Counted from the stretch's first letter, positions 1 to 7,814 are shown. The stretch is DNA of 18,958 bases from Methanoregula sp. (GCA_003157895.1 PMKW01000045.1:1-18958), one strand, 5' to 3'. Made by a program: numbers and translations. Notes: generated by a model from the sequence alone, not told the origin.

Positions 1-1
1 T

Positions 2-1132
2 GAAGGGTTACTCGGCGAAGACCTCGACCTCCGGGATCTCCAGAGGACGGGGCGTGTAGGACGAATCGATGTCCAGATAACCAGCAGGAAAGGCGAAACC
101 ACGGGCGAGATCCTGATCTCGTCCTCCCTTGACCGGGCAGAAACAGCAATCCTTGCGGCATCGCTCGAGACTATCGACCGCGTGGGTCCCTGTGTTGCCC
201 GTGTGACTGTCGCTTCTATCGAGGACATCCGTGTCAGCAAGCGCAGGAAGATAGTCGAGCGGGCAAAAGAGATCCTGATCGATCGCTTTGAGGACGGGAC
301 GATCGATTCTGACGAGCTGCTCGATGATGTCCGCCAGAGCCTGCGGATTGAAAAGATCGGGTCTGTCGGTGACGAGAAATCCCCCGCGGGTCCCCATGTG
401 CTTGATTCCGACGCGATCATCATCGTGGAAGGACGGGCCGATGTCCTGAATCTGCTGCGCTATGGTATCAAGAATGCCGTGGCGGTCGAGGGAACCAATA
501 TCCCCCGGACGGTTGTTGACCTGTGCGAGAAGAAGACCACAACCGCGTTCTTCGATGGCGACCGGGGCGGTGAGCTGATCCTGAAAGAACTCCTGCAGGT
601 TGCTGATATCGATTTCGTTGCTTTCTCCCCCCGGGGGAAGAGTGTCGAGGACATGACTCGGAAGGAAGTGATCAAGACCCTGCGGAACAAGGTGCCGGTC
701 GAGTACGTGCGCGACCAGTATTTTGAGGACTCGGCAGAACTTCCCCCGGAACTGATGGCTGCACGGGCCGGATCTGAAGAGACTGATGGTCAGGATAAAA
801 AATCAAAACATGCATCCGCCCAGAAGCGTCCGCGGGAGCCCGGAAAAAGCCCCCAGACCCTGCGGGACCATGTCGATGACGTGAAAGGCCAGAACCTGGC
901 GCGTTTCCTAGCCGAGGACCTGACGGTTGTAAAAGAACTGCGTTCCGATGAAGTTGAGAAAGCCATCGAAACTCTTGATGCAACGGCGAGTGGCCTTGTC
1001 GTTGACCGTCCTGTCGACCAGAAACTTCTCGACCGTCTTGTCTGGAAAGGACTCTCGTATGTTGCGGCCCGGGATTTCAAGGGTATTATAAAACGCCCGC
1101 TTTCCATCCGGCTCATGAAAATGGGGTCATAA
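2..1132 (+). CDS. dnaG: Archaeal DnaG-type primase / exosome subunit, 5' end missing
   Basis: The frame is open from base 2 of the window, so the start lies upstream; 376 residues are visible of a protein usually a little over 400 long. The archaeal DnaG family has a TOPRIM domain, is linked to RNA-primer synthesis, and also sits in the RNA-degrading exosome. Visible residues 1-60 are the family N-terminal region ([20 protein letters not shown]). The TOPRIM core follows, with the metal-site motif EGRADV at about 143-148 and DGDRGG at about 185-190, both intact. A charged, low-complexity linker (about 250-300, rich in K, S and P) precedes a C-terminal domain ending [14 protein letters not shown]. 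An internal GTG at 182 could look like a start but is inside the conserved region. A UPF0058 gene with its own promoter follows. Confidence 0.95.
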   Translation, partial: EGLLGEDLDLRDLQRTGRVGRIDVQITSRKGETTGEILISSSLDRAETAILAASLETIDRVGPCVARVTVASIEDIRVSKRRKIVERAKEILIDRFEDGTIDSDELLDDVRQSLRIEKIGSVGDEKSPAGPHVLDSDAIIIVEGRADVLNLLRYGIKNAVAVEGTNIPRTVVDLCEKKTTTAFFDGDRGGELILKELLQVADIDFVAFSPRGKSVEDMTRKEVIKTLRNKVPVEYVRDQYFEDSAELPPELMAARAGSEETDGQDKKSKHASAQKRPREPGKSPQTLRDHVDDVKGQNLARFLAEDLTVVKELRSDEVEKAIETLDATASGLVVDRPVDQKLLDRLVWKGLSYVAARDFKGIIKRPLSIRLMKMGS

Positions 1133-1147
1133 TACCCTTTGAGCAAA

Positions 1148-1157
1148 TTTATTTATG
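1148..1157 (+). promoter_or_regulatory. TATA-like box for the UPF0058 gene
   Basis: The AT-rich stretch TTTATTTATG lies 36-45 nt before the ATG at 1193. This places an archaeal transcription start near 1178 and a leader of about 15 nt, long enough for the GGAG seen just before the start. The box sits just downstream of the dnaG stop, so this gene probably has its own promoter. Confidence 0.45.
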
Positions 1158-1192
1158 CTGCACAAAACCATGTTACAGTCCGGAGTGACTGT

Positions 1193-1474
1193 ATGCATAA
1201 AGACGAACTGATCAACCTTCACCAGATGTTGTCAGACGTAAAAGACTATTTTGAAGAGATCAATCCCGAGCTCAAGTTCACGCAATACAATGCATTGAAG
1301 ATCACTCCGTCCCAGCAGCACAAGAGCAAGATGGAGCACAAGTACGCAATCTTCGTGCTTGGCACCGAGATTGCCAATGCCATGAAGGAAGTAGACTATT
1401 CATCGTCGAGCAGGATCTCGGCACGCATGAAGGAGCTGGCCGACAAGACCTTAAAAGAAATGGACTATTTGTAA
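1193..1474 (+). CDS. UPF0058 family protein
   Basis: A 93-residue protein starting MHKDELINLHQ. This N-terminus is the hallmark of the UPF0058 family, small helical proteins found widely in methanogens and haloarchaea with no settled biochemical role. The frame stays open upstream to 1139, but the conserved N-terminus, a nearby GGAG (about 1181-1184) and the TATA-like box at 1148 all favour the ATG at 1193. The sequence is rich in charged residues, has no cysteine, no signal peptide and no membrane segment, and is predicted to be mostly helical and cytoplasmic. It follows dnaG by 60 bp on the same strand. Family assignment is firm; function is unknown. Confidence 0.85.
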   Translation: MHKDELINLHQMLSDVKDYFEEINPELKFTQYNALKITPSQQHKSKMEHKYAIFVLGTEIANAMKEVDYSSSSRISARMKELADKTLKEMDYL

Positions 1475-1533
1475 TTTTCCTGATTTTAAAATCCAGAAAT
1501 TCGCCTTGCAATCCCTGTTTTTTCCCTTGACGG

Positions 1534-1546
1534 AGGATATATTAAA
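1534..1546 (+). promoter_or_regulatory. TATA-like box for the alanine dehydrogenase gene
   Basis: GGATATATTAAAG lies 26-38 nt before the ATG at 1572. With a usual spacing of about 25 nt, the transcript would begin within a few bases of the start codon, giving a nearly leaderless mRNA. There is no Shine-Dalgarno sequence next to the start, which agrees. Confidence 0.55.
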
Positions 1547-1571
1547 GACTGATGAATAACGATCTTCGCAC

Positions 1572-2507
1572 ATGCAGTATTTCACGGATACCGATATGGG
1601 TCTCGACCTTTCGCAGGTAAACATGAGCGTGGAATCAGCATTTGCGGATCACGGCAGAGGCCTTGTCCAGATGCCTCCGAAAGTCTATATCACGCTGCCC
1701 GAGGGCGATTTCCGTACCATGCCCGCTTATCTCCCTTCCCTGTCAATCGCGGGGGTTAAAATTGTCAATGTTCATCCAAAGAACCCGCAAATCGGTCTCC
1801 CGACCGTCATGGCCCTCACCATCATTCTTGACCTTGCAACCGGCCAGCCACTGGCCATTATCAATGCAACGCGCCTCACCGATATGAGGACCGGCGCAGC
1901 AGGGGCTGTTGCAGCAAAACACCTCAGTCCAAGAAAGGAGATCGTGCTCGGCGTGATCGGGACAGGCCGGCAGGCCATGGCACAGGTTGCTGCCATTTCC
2001 TGCGAGCTGAAGATTAAGGAGATCCGGATCTGGGGGCGCAACCCGGTGCATGTCAGGAAATTCGCCGACCGCTTCATGGAATACCCGTGCATGGCAGCTC
2101 AGATCGAGAAGGCCTGCGACTGCGATGTGCTGGTGACCACAACCCCCTCAACAACTCCCATCATCAGGAGCGAATGGATCCACGAAGGTACCCATATCAA
2201 CGCGATCGGAGCGGATGCCCCCGGCAAGGAGGAACTGGACCCCGCCATCCTTCGCAGGGCGCAGATCTTTGTTGACGACATGGCACAGGCAGTCCATTCC
2301 GGGGAGATCAATGTTCCGATCCGCACGGGACTGTACCGTGCAGACGAGATAGCCGGCACGCTCGGGGAGGTCGTGATCGGGAAGAAGCAGAGGTCAGGCG
2401 CGGAGACGATCACTATCTTTGATTCGACCGGTCTTGCCATCCAGGACCTCGCCATCGCGAAGATTGCGATGCAGCATGGCAGGAAGATCGAATTGCCGTT
2501 CCCGTGA
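1572..2507 (+). CDS. ala: Alanine dehydrogenase (ornithine cyclodeaminase/mu-crystallin family)
   Basis: A 311-residue cytoplasmic oxidoreductase of the OCD/mu-crystallin family. It would interconvert L-alanine with pyruvate and ammonia using NAD(H). The sequence resembles, from memory, the Archaeoglobus fulgidus alanine dehydrogenase: shared blocks include QMPPKVY (33-39), the RTMPAYL region with R48, the lysine region AGVK (K63), GLPTVMAL, CDVLVTTTPS, GTHINAIGAD and DSTGLAIQD. A Rossmann nucleotide-binding motif VIGTGRQA lies near the middle. Those blocks make alanine dehydrogenase more likely than a true ornithine cyclodeaminase, although the two cannot be told apart with certainty by eye. 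The ATG at 1572 follows a TATA-like box at leaderless spacing. The 3' side is a 431-bp hairpin-rich gap, convergent with the Tes-like gene. Confidence 0.85.
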   Translation: MQYFTDTDMGLDLSQVNMSVESAFADHGRGLVQMPPKVYITLPEGDFRTMPAYLPSLSIAGVKIVNVHPKNPQIGLPTVMALTIILDLATGQPLAIINATRLTDMRTGAAGAVAAKHLSPRKEIVLGVIGTGRQAMAQVAAISCELKIKEIRIWGRNPVHVRKFADRFMEYPCMAAQIEKACDCDVLVTTTPSTTPIIRSEWIHEGTHINAIGADAPGKEELDPAILRRAQIFVDDMAQAVHSGEINVPIRTGLYRADEIAGTLGEVVIGKKQRSGAETITIFDSTGLAIQDLAIAKIAMQHGRKIELPFP

Positions 2508-2524
2508 AAATATGGGACGGACAA

Positions 2525-2547
2525 GGGGGGTCAACGATCAACCCCCC
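2525..2547 (+). terminator. G6/C6 hairpin after the alanine dehydrogenase stop
   Basis: GGGGGGT (2525-2531) pairs with ACCCCCC (2541-2547) around a 9-nt loop, 18 nt after the stop. No T-run follows directly, so termination is an inference from position. Confidence 0.35.
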
Positions 2548-2572
2548 ACAACTTTGAAAAAATATTTGCTCC

Positions 2573-2601
2573 AACCCCCCCTGCAGGGGGGTGGGGGGGT
2601 T
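2573..2601. repeat. C7/G7 inverted repeat containing a second palindrome
   Basis: AACCCCCCC (2573-2581) is the exact complement of GGGGGGGTT (2593-2601). Inside it, CCCCCC-TGCA-GGGGGG (2576-2591) is a perfect 16-bp palindrome, so two pairings compete. The adjacent G6 and G7 runs could also stack as part of a quadruplex. Confidence 0.6.
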
Positions 2602-2690
2602 GCCGGCCGACCCCACGACCTACAGTGGGAAGGTTACCTGCGCTCCGTAATGTAAGAAATGTCCGGTGAAAATTACGATGTGCGCCGCAG

Positions 2691-2711
2691 CATTCGAAGA
2701 TTTTTCGAATG
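2691..2711. repeat. 8-bp hairpin with 5-nt loop
   Basis: CATTCGAA (2691-2698) and TTCGAATG (2704-2711) are perfect complements around the loop GATTT. It lies in the middle of the gene-free stretch, too far from either stop for a simple terminator. Purpose unknown. Confidence 0.55.
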
Positions 2712-2751
2712 AAAATTATATCAGTTTATTGATGGGAGCTGATGTCTTCAT

Positions 2752-2763
2752 ACCTCATGAGGT
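2752..2763. repeat. 12-bp palindrome ACCTCATGAGGT
   Basis: A perfect palindrome. A near copy with two extra bases in the centre, ACCTCATATGAGGT, occurs at 7991-8004 in the argF/argG gap. Confidence 0.55.
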
Positions 2764-2771
2764 GATGGACG

Positions 2772-2802
2772 CCGCCACCCCAGCGGGGCGCCCCCGTGGC
2801 GG
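2772..2802. repeat. Nested GC-rich palindrome (copy A)
   Basis: The outer arms CCGCCAC (2772-2778) and GTGGCGG (2796-2802) are exact complements. Between them, CCCC-AGC-GGGG (2778-2788) or the palindrome GGGGCGCCCC (2785-2794) can form an inner stem. The layout resembles the element at 16118-16147 (GCCGC outside, C/G runs inside, GCGGCGG at the end), which suggests a REP-like family. Confidence 0.5.
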
Positions 2803-2826
2803 ATCAAAGACGTTTCATTTTTGGAT

Positions 2827-2869
2827 CCGGGTTGGCGAGTAGCGCAAAACCCGGCGAGGTGTTTTGCGC
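2827..2869. other. Two mutually exclusive stems before a T-run
   Basis: CCGGGTT (2827-2833) pairs with AACCCGG (2848-2854). GCGCAAAAC (2842-2850) pairs with GTTTTGCGC (2861-2869), nine perfect pairs. The two stems share bases 2848-2850 and cannot both form fully. A T7 run follows at 2884-2890 on the + strand. This looks like an attenuator layout, yet no + strand gene lies downstream, so it may be a terminator or a mobile repeat remnant. Confidence 0.45.
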
Positions 2870-2896
2870 ATAGGGCATCGCAATTTTTTTGAGAAT

Positions 2897-2904
2897 AAAA
2901 AAAA
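2897..2904 (-). terminator. T-run terminator for the Tes-like gene
   Basis: An A8 run on the + strand is a U8 tract in the minus-strand transcript, 34-42 nt after the Tes-like stop. U-tracts of this kind are the usual archaeal intrinsic terminators. Confidence 0.5.
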
Positions 2905-2938
2905 GAAGAGCGATAATATTATCAAAAGGTCGAAAAAC

Positions 2939-4408
2939 CTACGTTTCCGGTTCCTGTGCATATTTCTTCCAGATCTGTTCCCGGTACACGGGCCCGCTGT
3001 TGTAGGTACAGAAGGGAATCAGTTTTCCATCCGGGGTTGCATAGTGGATGCAGCAGCGGTTGACCCGGTCAAGGTCGTAGTTGTACCGGTCCATGAAATG
3101 CATGGTACCGATGAAGAGTGCATTCCAGTGGAATTCCCGGAGTGCTTCGAAGTTCTGGCCAATAAGGGTCTTCCCGATGATCTTCCAGAACTCGGTCGTG
3201 GCGCCCTGCTCGCCCTGCCTGACCGAGTCATGCATATTTTTTACCCCTTCCAGGAGCGTCTTGTACTTGTTGATGGTCCCGCCCTTTTTTAAGTCCTCCG
3301 CCATCTGGATGATCGTGTCGAAGAATTTTTCCACGTTCACCATACGGTTCACGGCTACGATACCGTCATCCTGCACGAACACGTACGTGGCTGCACCGCA
3401 GTGCTGGTGCGCCGTGAAGCGGACCTGCGGCTTGCCCGTATAAGCTTCGACAAGGTCAGAGAATGGCAGGACGCAGGGAACCGGGTAGAAATCATCCTTC
3501 TTGAGAATACCCGGCATCTGGGCCTCGATATTTTCGAGCACGTCGGGGATGGTAATCCGGGATTTCTTTATATCGTCATCGCTTGCTGCACCGGTGAATG
3601 CCACGGGCTGGAAGTTCACACCCCGGATAACGGATATATTATCAGCAGCGAAGCGGATGATGTCGCCGATCTCATGATCATTACGGCCTTTTATTATCGT
3701 CGGGACAAGAACGATACCGAGCCGGACCCGGTTTAAATTCTCGATCGCCTTCAGGTGCATCTTCAGGAACGGGTTGGTCTCATTCGAGACCCCGTCAAAG
3801 TGGAGGTATACCGTATTGAGCCCGGCATCCTTGAGTTTTTGGGCAAGTTCCGGGTCATTGGCCAGCTTGATGCCATTCGATGCAATCTGGGCCTGCGGGA
3901 AACCCAGTTCTTTTGCCTTCAGAATAATGTCGACGAGATCATCTCTCATCGTGGGTTCGCCGCCGGAGAACTGGACTGCCATGACAGGGACCGGTTTTTG
4001 CGACCTGAGAAGTTTCAGCATCCCGACGACTTCATCAAAACTCGGTTCATAAATAAACCCGCAGGCGCGTGCATTGGCAAAACAGAAGTCACAGTCAAGG
4101 TTGCAGCGGTTGGTAAGGTCGATATTTGCAAGGAGGGTCTGGGAATGGTGGTTGTTGCAGAGGCCACAGGCAGTCGGACAGCTGTTTAAATCTGCGGTGG
4201 TGTTCTGGGGATTTGCAATACCGTTACCCACGGCATTATACTTATCGAACCGGTAATACATTGCGGGATCCGACCAGTAGAGGTTCTTAAAAGCCCCGTG
4301 CTCCGGGCAGTTCCGCTTCAGCCAGATCTTCCCCTCCTCTTCTGCTATCTCCGCATCGATAACACTATTGCAGACAGGGCAGAGGGTCCGGGTCTTTTTT
4401 ATCAGCAT
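2939..4408 (-). CDS. tes: Radical SAM protein, probable tetraether lipid synthase (Tes)
   Basis: A 489-residue iron-sulfur enzyme. The radical SAM motif CNLDCDFC (C102, C106, C109) binds the 4Fe-4S cluster, and GGEP follows at 149-152. The N-terminus holds CPVC (10-13) and NCPEHG (C34), a rubredoxin-like set, then CPTACGLC (C77, C81, C84), a likely auxiliary cluster. Later cysteines appear in PVPCVLPF, HQHCGAA and RCCIHYA. This arrangement, with blocks such as DLTNRCNL and FANARACG, matches what I recall of the Tes family (Methanocaldococcus MJ0619, Methanosarcina MA_1486), which joins two archaeol tails carbon-to-carbon to build tetraether lipids. The gene is divergent from the CDP-archaeol synthase gene, 78 bp away, which supports a lipid role. 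Other MoaA/NifB-like radical SAM functions cannot be excluded by eye. The ATG lies at leaderless distance from a shared TATA-like box. Confidence 0.75.
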   Translation of the reverse strand: MLIKKTRTLCPVCNSVIDAEIAEEEGKIWLKRNCPEHGAFKNLYWSDPAMYYRFDKYNAVGNGIANPQNTTADLNSCPTACGLCNNHHSQTLLANIDLTNRCNLDCDFCFANARACGFIYEPSFDEVVGMLKLLRSQKPVPVMAVQFSGGEPTMRDDLVDIILKAKELGFPQAQIASNGIKLANDPELAQKLKDAGLNTVYLHFDGVSNETNPFLKMHLKAIENLNRVRLGIVLVPTIIKGRNDHEIGDIIRFAADNISVIRGVNFQPVAFTGAASDDDIKKSRITIPDVLENIEAQMPGILKKDDFYPVPCVLPFSDLVEAYTGKPQVRFTAHQHCGAATYVFVQDDGIVAVNRMVNVEKFFDTIIQMAEDLKKGGTINKYKTLLEGVKNMHDSVRQGEQGATTEFWKIIGKTLIGQNFEALREFHWNALFIGTMHFMDRYNYDLDRVNRCCIHYATPDGKLIPFCTYNSGPVYREQIWKKYAQEPET

Positions 4409-4427
4409 TGATGTACACCCACGGATG

Positions 4428-4440
4428 ATAAAAATTTAAG
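4428..4440. promoter_or_regulatory. Shared bidirectional TATA-like box, Tes / CarS
   Basis: ATAAAAATTTAAG sits between the divergent genes. Reading left, its centre is about 26 nt from the Tes ATG at 4408, which implies a leaderless transcript. Reading right, it predicts a start near 4460 and a leader of about 27 nt for carS. No second AT box is evident in the 78-bp gap, so one box may serve both directions. Confidence 0.4.
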
Positions 4441-4486
4441 AGATTGTAGTAACCTTAATGTTTGCATCTGCTCTTTATTACAGGTA

Positions 4487-5050
4487 TTGGAGTGCTACAT
4501 TATTAGTATTGAGTTCTTCATAATACCATTGATTTGGGCGCTCTGGATCATGCTTCCCGCGTATATCCCGAACCCGGCTGCAGCATTGTTGGGGGGAGGT
4601 ACTCCTATTGATCTGGGGAAGAATTATTCTGACGGCAACCGGATTTTCGGGGATGGGAAAACATACCGGGGCCTCATCACCGGTATCCTTGCCGGTGTCA
4701 TCACCGGGCTCATCCTTATCTGGCTCGCCGGCCAGTTCCCGCAGGAGGATCTGCCGAAACATACGCTCCTCTCCATAAGCCTGCTGGCCACCGGTGCACT
4801 CCTCGGGGACCTGGTCAAGAGTTTCTTCAAACGCAGGTTCAATAAGGAACGGGGGACAAAGTGGCCGATTGCCGACCAGTATGATCTTGTCGCAGGTGCA
4901 TTCCTTCTCTTACTCATCGGCGATTCCGGATGGCTCTTTACAACGGTCACGCTGCCGGTATTTCTTATCATCCTTATCATTACCCCGGTCCTGCACCGGG
5001 CAACCAATATTGTTGGTTATATTTTTAAGGTTAAGGAGGTCCCATGGTGA
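4487..5050 (+). CDS. carS: CDP-archaeol synthase (CTP:2,3-di-O-geranylgeranylglycerol-phosphate cytidylyltransferase)
   Basis: A 187-residue integral membrane enzyme. It transfers CMP from CTP to unsaturated archaetidic acid, giving CDP-archaeol, the branch point for archaeal phospholipid head groups. Hydrophobic segments lie near 8-25, 62-82, 95-110, 134-150 and 150-168. Between the fourth and earlier segments are the polar signatures shared with CdsA-type enzymes: GDGKTYRG (55-62), GDLVKSFFKRR (107-117) and GTKWPIADQYD (123-133). No ATG occurs early in the frame; the listed start is a TTG, so the first residues are uncertain (family proteins often begin close to IPLIWALWIMLPAYIPN). The stop overlaps the pyrE start by 7 bp. 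The gene leads a run with pyrE, purD and argF. Confidence 0.92.
   Translation: MECYIISIEFFIIPLIWALWIMLPAYIPNPAAALLGGGTPIDLGKNYSDGNRIFGDGKTYRGLITGILAGVITGLILIWLAGQFPQEDLPKHTLLSISLLATGALLGDLVKSFFKRRFNKERGTKWPIADQYDLVAGAFLLLLIGDSGWLFTTVTLPVFLIILIITPVLHRATNIVGYIFKVKEVPW
5035..5039 (+). promoter_or_regulatory. Strong ribosome binding site for pyrE inside carS
   Basis: GGAGG lies 4 nt before the ATG at 5044, within the last codons of carS. It fixes the pyrE start and indicates translation from a shared mRNA. Confidence 0.7.
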
Positions 5051-5568
5051 CAGTTACCCTCAGAGAGTTACTGGTCAGGTACAAGGCAATTGAATTCGGG
5101 GAATTCACCCTTGCATCCGGTGCAAAAAGTACCTATTATATCGATGTAAAATCCGCAGTCACGCATCCGGATCTTCTCAAAGCAGTTGCATCAGAAGTTG
5201 TAAAGACCTACGATTTCGATGTCATAGCCGGGGTTGCTGTCGGCGGTGTCCCCCTTGCCGTTGCCGTCTCGCTGGTGAGCCAGAAACCCTATGCCATCAT
5301 CCGCCCGGCGGAAAAAGGTCATGGCAAGAAAGACCTCATCATCGGGGAGGTCCGGGGGAAAAACGTTCTTCTGATCGAGGATGTCACGACATCGGGCGGA
5401 TCGGCGTTCTACGGTATTGAAGCCCTCAGGGCAGCCGGAGCACGGGCCGACCGTGTTGTCACGGTTGTTGACCGTGAACAGGGAGCCGGGGAGATGCTTG
5501 GGGAACACGGCGTGGAGATTATCCCCCTTGTCCGGGTCAGCGAACTGTTAAAGAGCAGGGATTTTTAG
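5044..5568 (+). CDS. pyrE: Orotate phosphoribosyltransferase
   Basis: A 174-residue cytoplasmic enzyme that joins orotate to PRPP, giving orotidine 5'-phosphate in pyrimidine synthesis. The type I phosphoribosyltransferase PRPP loop LLIEDVTTSGGSA is at 109-121. The N-terminal hood has FTLASGAKSTYYIDVK (21-36), where the SGxxSxYYxD pattern is typical of PyrE. The catalytic flexible loop RPAEKGHGKKDLIIG (87-101) is present. The length matches archaeal PyrE. It overlaps carS by 7 bp, has a good Shine-Dalgarno sequence and is followed by purD 24 bp later, so the four genes are probably one operon. Carbamoyl phosphate made by CarAB, encoded further right, feeds this same pathway upstream. Confidence 0.96.
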   Translation: MVTVTLRELLVRYKAIEFGEFTLASGAKSTYYIDVKSAVTHPDLLKAVASEVVKTYDFDVIAGVAVGGVPLAVAVSLVSQKPYAIIRPAEKGHGKKDLIIGEVRGKNVLLIEDVTTSGGSAFYGIEALRAAGARADRVVTVVDREQGAGEMLGEHGVEIIPLVRVSELLKSRDF

Positions 5569-5583
5569 GGGATACGTCCAATA

Positions 5584-5588
5584 GGAGG
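5584..5588 (+). promoter_or_regulatory. Ribosome binding site that decides the purD start
   Basis: GGAGG ends one base before the first of two consecutive ATG codons (5590) and four bases before the second (5593). The second spacing is workable and the first is not, so translation most likely starts at 5593. Confidence 0.55.
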
Positions 5589-5592
5589 GATG

Positions 5593-6882
5593 ATGAGGAT
5601 ACTCGTTGTGGGCGGGGGAGGGCGGGAACATGCCATAGCTGCTGCCCTCGGCCGCAATACAAAGACTGAGATCTTTTCGGTGATGGCAAAGCGTAATCCC
5701 GGCATTGATCTCCTTGCCAGAAAAGTCCATTTGTGCAGGGAGACCGATGTGAAAAATGTCATTAGTTTTGCACAGGAGGCCGGGGTGGAATATGCGTTCA
5801 TCGGGCCTGAGGCTCCCCTTGAAGCGGGAATTGTCGATGCCCTCGGATCTGCCGGCATCCCGTGCATCGGCCCGACAAAGGCAGCAGCCCGCCTGGAAAC
5901 CGACAAGGCGTTCTGCCGGGAGATGATGGACCGCAACCATCTGGACGGCTGCCCGATGTACCGGGTATTCCATTCGGCTGTGGATGCTGTCGATTTCATT
6001 GAAGGCTACGATGGCGACCTTGTTGTCAAACCGATCGGTCTTACCGGGGGAAAAGGCGTCCGTATCATGGGCGAACAGGTGGATCGTGCCGGCGCGATCG
6101 CATATACCCGGTCCCTGAATGGCGACGTCGTGCTGGAGGAACGGCTGCTGGGAGAAGAGTTCACCCTGCAGGCTTTTGTCGACGGTAACCACCTGGTCCC
6201 GATGCCCCTCGTCCAGGATCACAAGAGGGCGTTCGAAGGCGACACCGGCCCGAATACCGGGGGAATGGGATCGTACTCGATGCCGGACCACATGCTCCCG
6301 TTCGTGCAGGAGTCGGATTACCGGAGGGCACTTGCCATCATGCAGTCAGTTGTCGTTGCCATGGAACGTACGGGGAGTCCCTATAAGGGGATTCTCTATG
6401 GACAGTTCATGAATACCGCCCATGGCCCGAAAGTGATCGAGTTCAATGCCCGGTTTGGCGATCCGGAGGCGATGAATGTCCTCTCCCTCCTCTCTTCGGA
6501 CCTGTCGGAGATCGTCTGCAGGATCGTAGAGGGGGCGCTGGCATTATCGCACATTTCCTTCGATCCCCTGGCAACGGTCTGTAAGTATATTGTTCCGGAG
6601 GGATACCCGGATACCCCGCATGCCGGCAATCCCATCACGCTTCCAGCGGATCCCCGGGCTCTCCTCTATTATGCCAATATTGAGAGGAATCCATCCGGGT
6701 CTTTAGTGACCCAGACCTCCCGGACGCTCGCGTATGTCGGTACGGGGGAGACGCTTGAGGAGGCTGAACGGAATGCAGAGCAGGCAGCATCGCGTGTTGG
6801 GGGATCGGTACGGTACCGCCGGGACATCGGCACCCGGGCGCTGCTGGACCGGCGTATTGCCCATATGAAGGAGTTACGATGA
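5593..6882 (+). CDS. purD: Phosphoribosylamine-glycine ligase (GAR synthetase)
   Basis: A 429-residue ATP-grasp enzyme. It joins glycine to 5-phosphoribosylamine using ATP, the second step of purine synthesis. The N-terminal domain begins [15 protein letters not shown], with the GGGGREHA signature for the phosphoribosyl group. The ATP-grasp core contains [14 protein letters not shown], an acidic hinge around [16 protein letters not shown], the family signature [13 protein letters not shown] and the metal-site block [10 protein letters not shown]. The C-terminal domain ends [18 protein letters not shown] duplicate ATG lies 3 bp upstream at 5590, but Shine-Dalgarno spacing favours 5593. The stop overlaps the argF start by 4 bp (ATGA), so the two are translationally coupled. 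No frameshift or missing motif was seen. Confidence 0.96.
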   Translation: MRILVVGGGGREHAIAAALGRNTKTEIFSVMAKRNPGIDLLARKVHLCRETDVKNVISFAQEAGVEYAFIGPEAPLEAGIVDALGSAGIPCIGPTKAAARLETDKAFCREMMDRNHLDGCPMYRVFHSAVDAVDFIEGYDGDLVVKPIGLTGGKGVRIMGEQVDRAGAIAYTRSLNGDVVLEERLLGEEFTLQAFVDGNHLVPMPLVQDHKRAFEGDTGPNTGGMGSYSMPDHMLPFVQESDYRRALAIMQSVVVAMERTGSPYKGILYGQFMNTAHGPKVIEFNARFGDPEAMNVLSLLSSDLSEIVCRIVEGALALSHISFDPLATVCKYIVPEGYPDTPHAGNPITLPADPRALLYYANIERNPSGSLVTQTSRTLAYVGTGETLEEAERNAEQAASRVGGSVRYRRDIGTRALLDRRIAHMKELR

Positions 6883-7790
6883 AAAAGGACTTTATCTCGA
6901 TTCTCGATATCAGCAAAGAGGAGCTTGAGGGGATCATTGCTGAGGCCGAGAAACTGAAACGGCAGAAAAAAGCCGGCGTACCCCACACTTTCCTGGCAGG
7001 AATGACACTTGCCATGATCTTTGAGAAAGCGTCAACCCGCACGCATATCTCGTTCGAAGTCGGAATGAACGAGCTGGGCGGGCACGCGCTCTTTTTAAAT
7101 GCACGGGACATGCAGATCTGGCGGGGCGAGGAGATCCGGGACACCGCCCGTGCAGCATCCCGGTATGTCTCTGCTATCATGATCCGGGCATACAAGCACA
7201 GCACGATCGAGGAATTTGCGAAGTATGCGACCATCCCGGTGATCAACGGGCTCTCGGATCTCGAACACCCGTGCCAGCTCCTGGCCGACATCCTGACCAT
7301 GAAGGAGCATTTCGGTTCACTCAGCGACCTGAAGGTGGCGTGGGTAGGCGACGGGAACAATGTCTGCAACTCCCTGATCCTCTCCACGGTTCTGACCGGC
7401 TACGATGTCACGGTTGCAACGCCAAAAGGGTACGAACCCGAGGAGGCATTCGTGAAAAAAGCACGGGCGCTTGGGGGGAAGGTGACCCTGTTACGGAAGC
7501 CGGAAGATGCCGTGAAAGATGCGGATGTGATTGTCACCGATACCTGGATTTCCATGGGCGATGATGCTGAAAAGGACATGCGCATGAAGGTCTTCAAAGA
7601 GTACACGGTCGATGTCCCCCTCCTGCGTCGGGCATCTCCGGAAGCACGGGTCCTCCACTGCCTGCCGGCGCACCGTGGTCAGGAGATTACCGACGAAGTG
7701 ATGGAAGGCGGCCAGAGCCTTGTCTGGGACGAGGCAGAAAACCGGCTCCATGCCCAGAAGGCACTGCTCGTGCGGTTGCTGAGGAAATAA
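6879..7790 (+). CDS. argF: Ornithine carbamoyltransferase
   Basis: A 303-residue cytoplasmic transferase making citrulline from ornithine and carbamoyl phosphate in arginine synthesis. The carbamoyl-phosphate loop is [11 protein letters not shown], with STRTH where many homologues have [13 protein letters not shown] binds the second substrate side. The SMG motif (WISMGDD), which separates ornithine from aspartate carbamoyltransferases, is present, as is the HCLPAHRG loop with its catalytic cysteine. The start is fixed by AAGGAG at 6868-6873, inside the end of purD, and by the 4-bp overlap. Its substrate comes from carAB on the opposite strand to the right, and its product goes to ArgG, whose gene converges on it. 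It is the last gene of the carS-pyrE-purD-argF run. Confidence 0.96.
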   Translation: MKKDFISILDISKEELEGIIAEAEKLKRQKKAGVPHTFLAGMTLAMIFEKASTRTHISFEVGMNELGGHALFLNARDMQIWRGEEIRDTARAASRYVSAIMIRAYKHSTIEEFAKYATIPVINGLSDLEHPCQLLADILTMKEHFGSLSDLKVAWVGDGNNVCNSLILSTVLTGYDVTVATPKGYEPEEAFVKKARALGGKVTLLRKPEDAVKDADVIVTDTWISMGDDAEKDMRMKVFKEYTVDVPLLRRASPEARVLHCLPAHRGQEITDEVMEGGQSLVWDEAENRLHAQKALLVRLLRK

Positions 7791-7814
7791 GTTATCATTC
7801 AGGAATATTTTCAC

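Larger units (their letters stand above)
2508..2938. other. Gene-free stretch between two convergent genes, rich in hairpins
   Basis: No reading frame here resembles a protein. The region holds, in order: G/C-run stems at 2525-2547 and 2573-2601, an 8-bp hairpin at 2691-2711, a 12-bp palindrome at 2752-2763, a nested GC-rich palindrome at 2772-2802, two competing stems at 2827-2869, a T7 run at 2884-2890 and an A8 run at 2897-2904. It lies between the 3' ends of the alanine dehydrogenase and Tes-like genes, so part of it must serve termination in both directions. The density of different palindromes is more than terminators need. Confidence 0.8.

Noticed and set aside
2864..3292. Antisense frame of 142 codons at the end of the Tes-like gene
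   Set aside because: It overlaps the conserved C-terminus of the radical SAM gene and has no motif or ribosome binding site.
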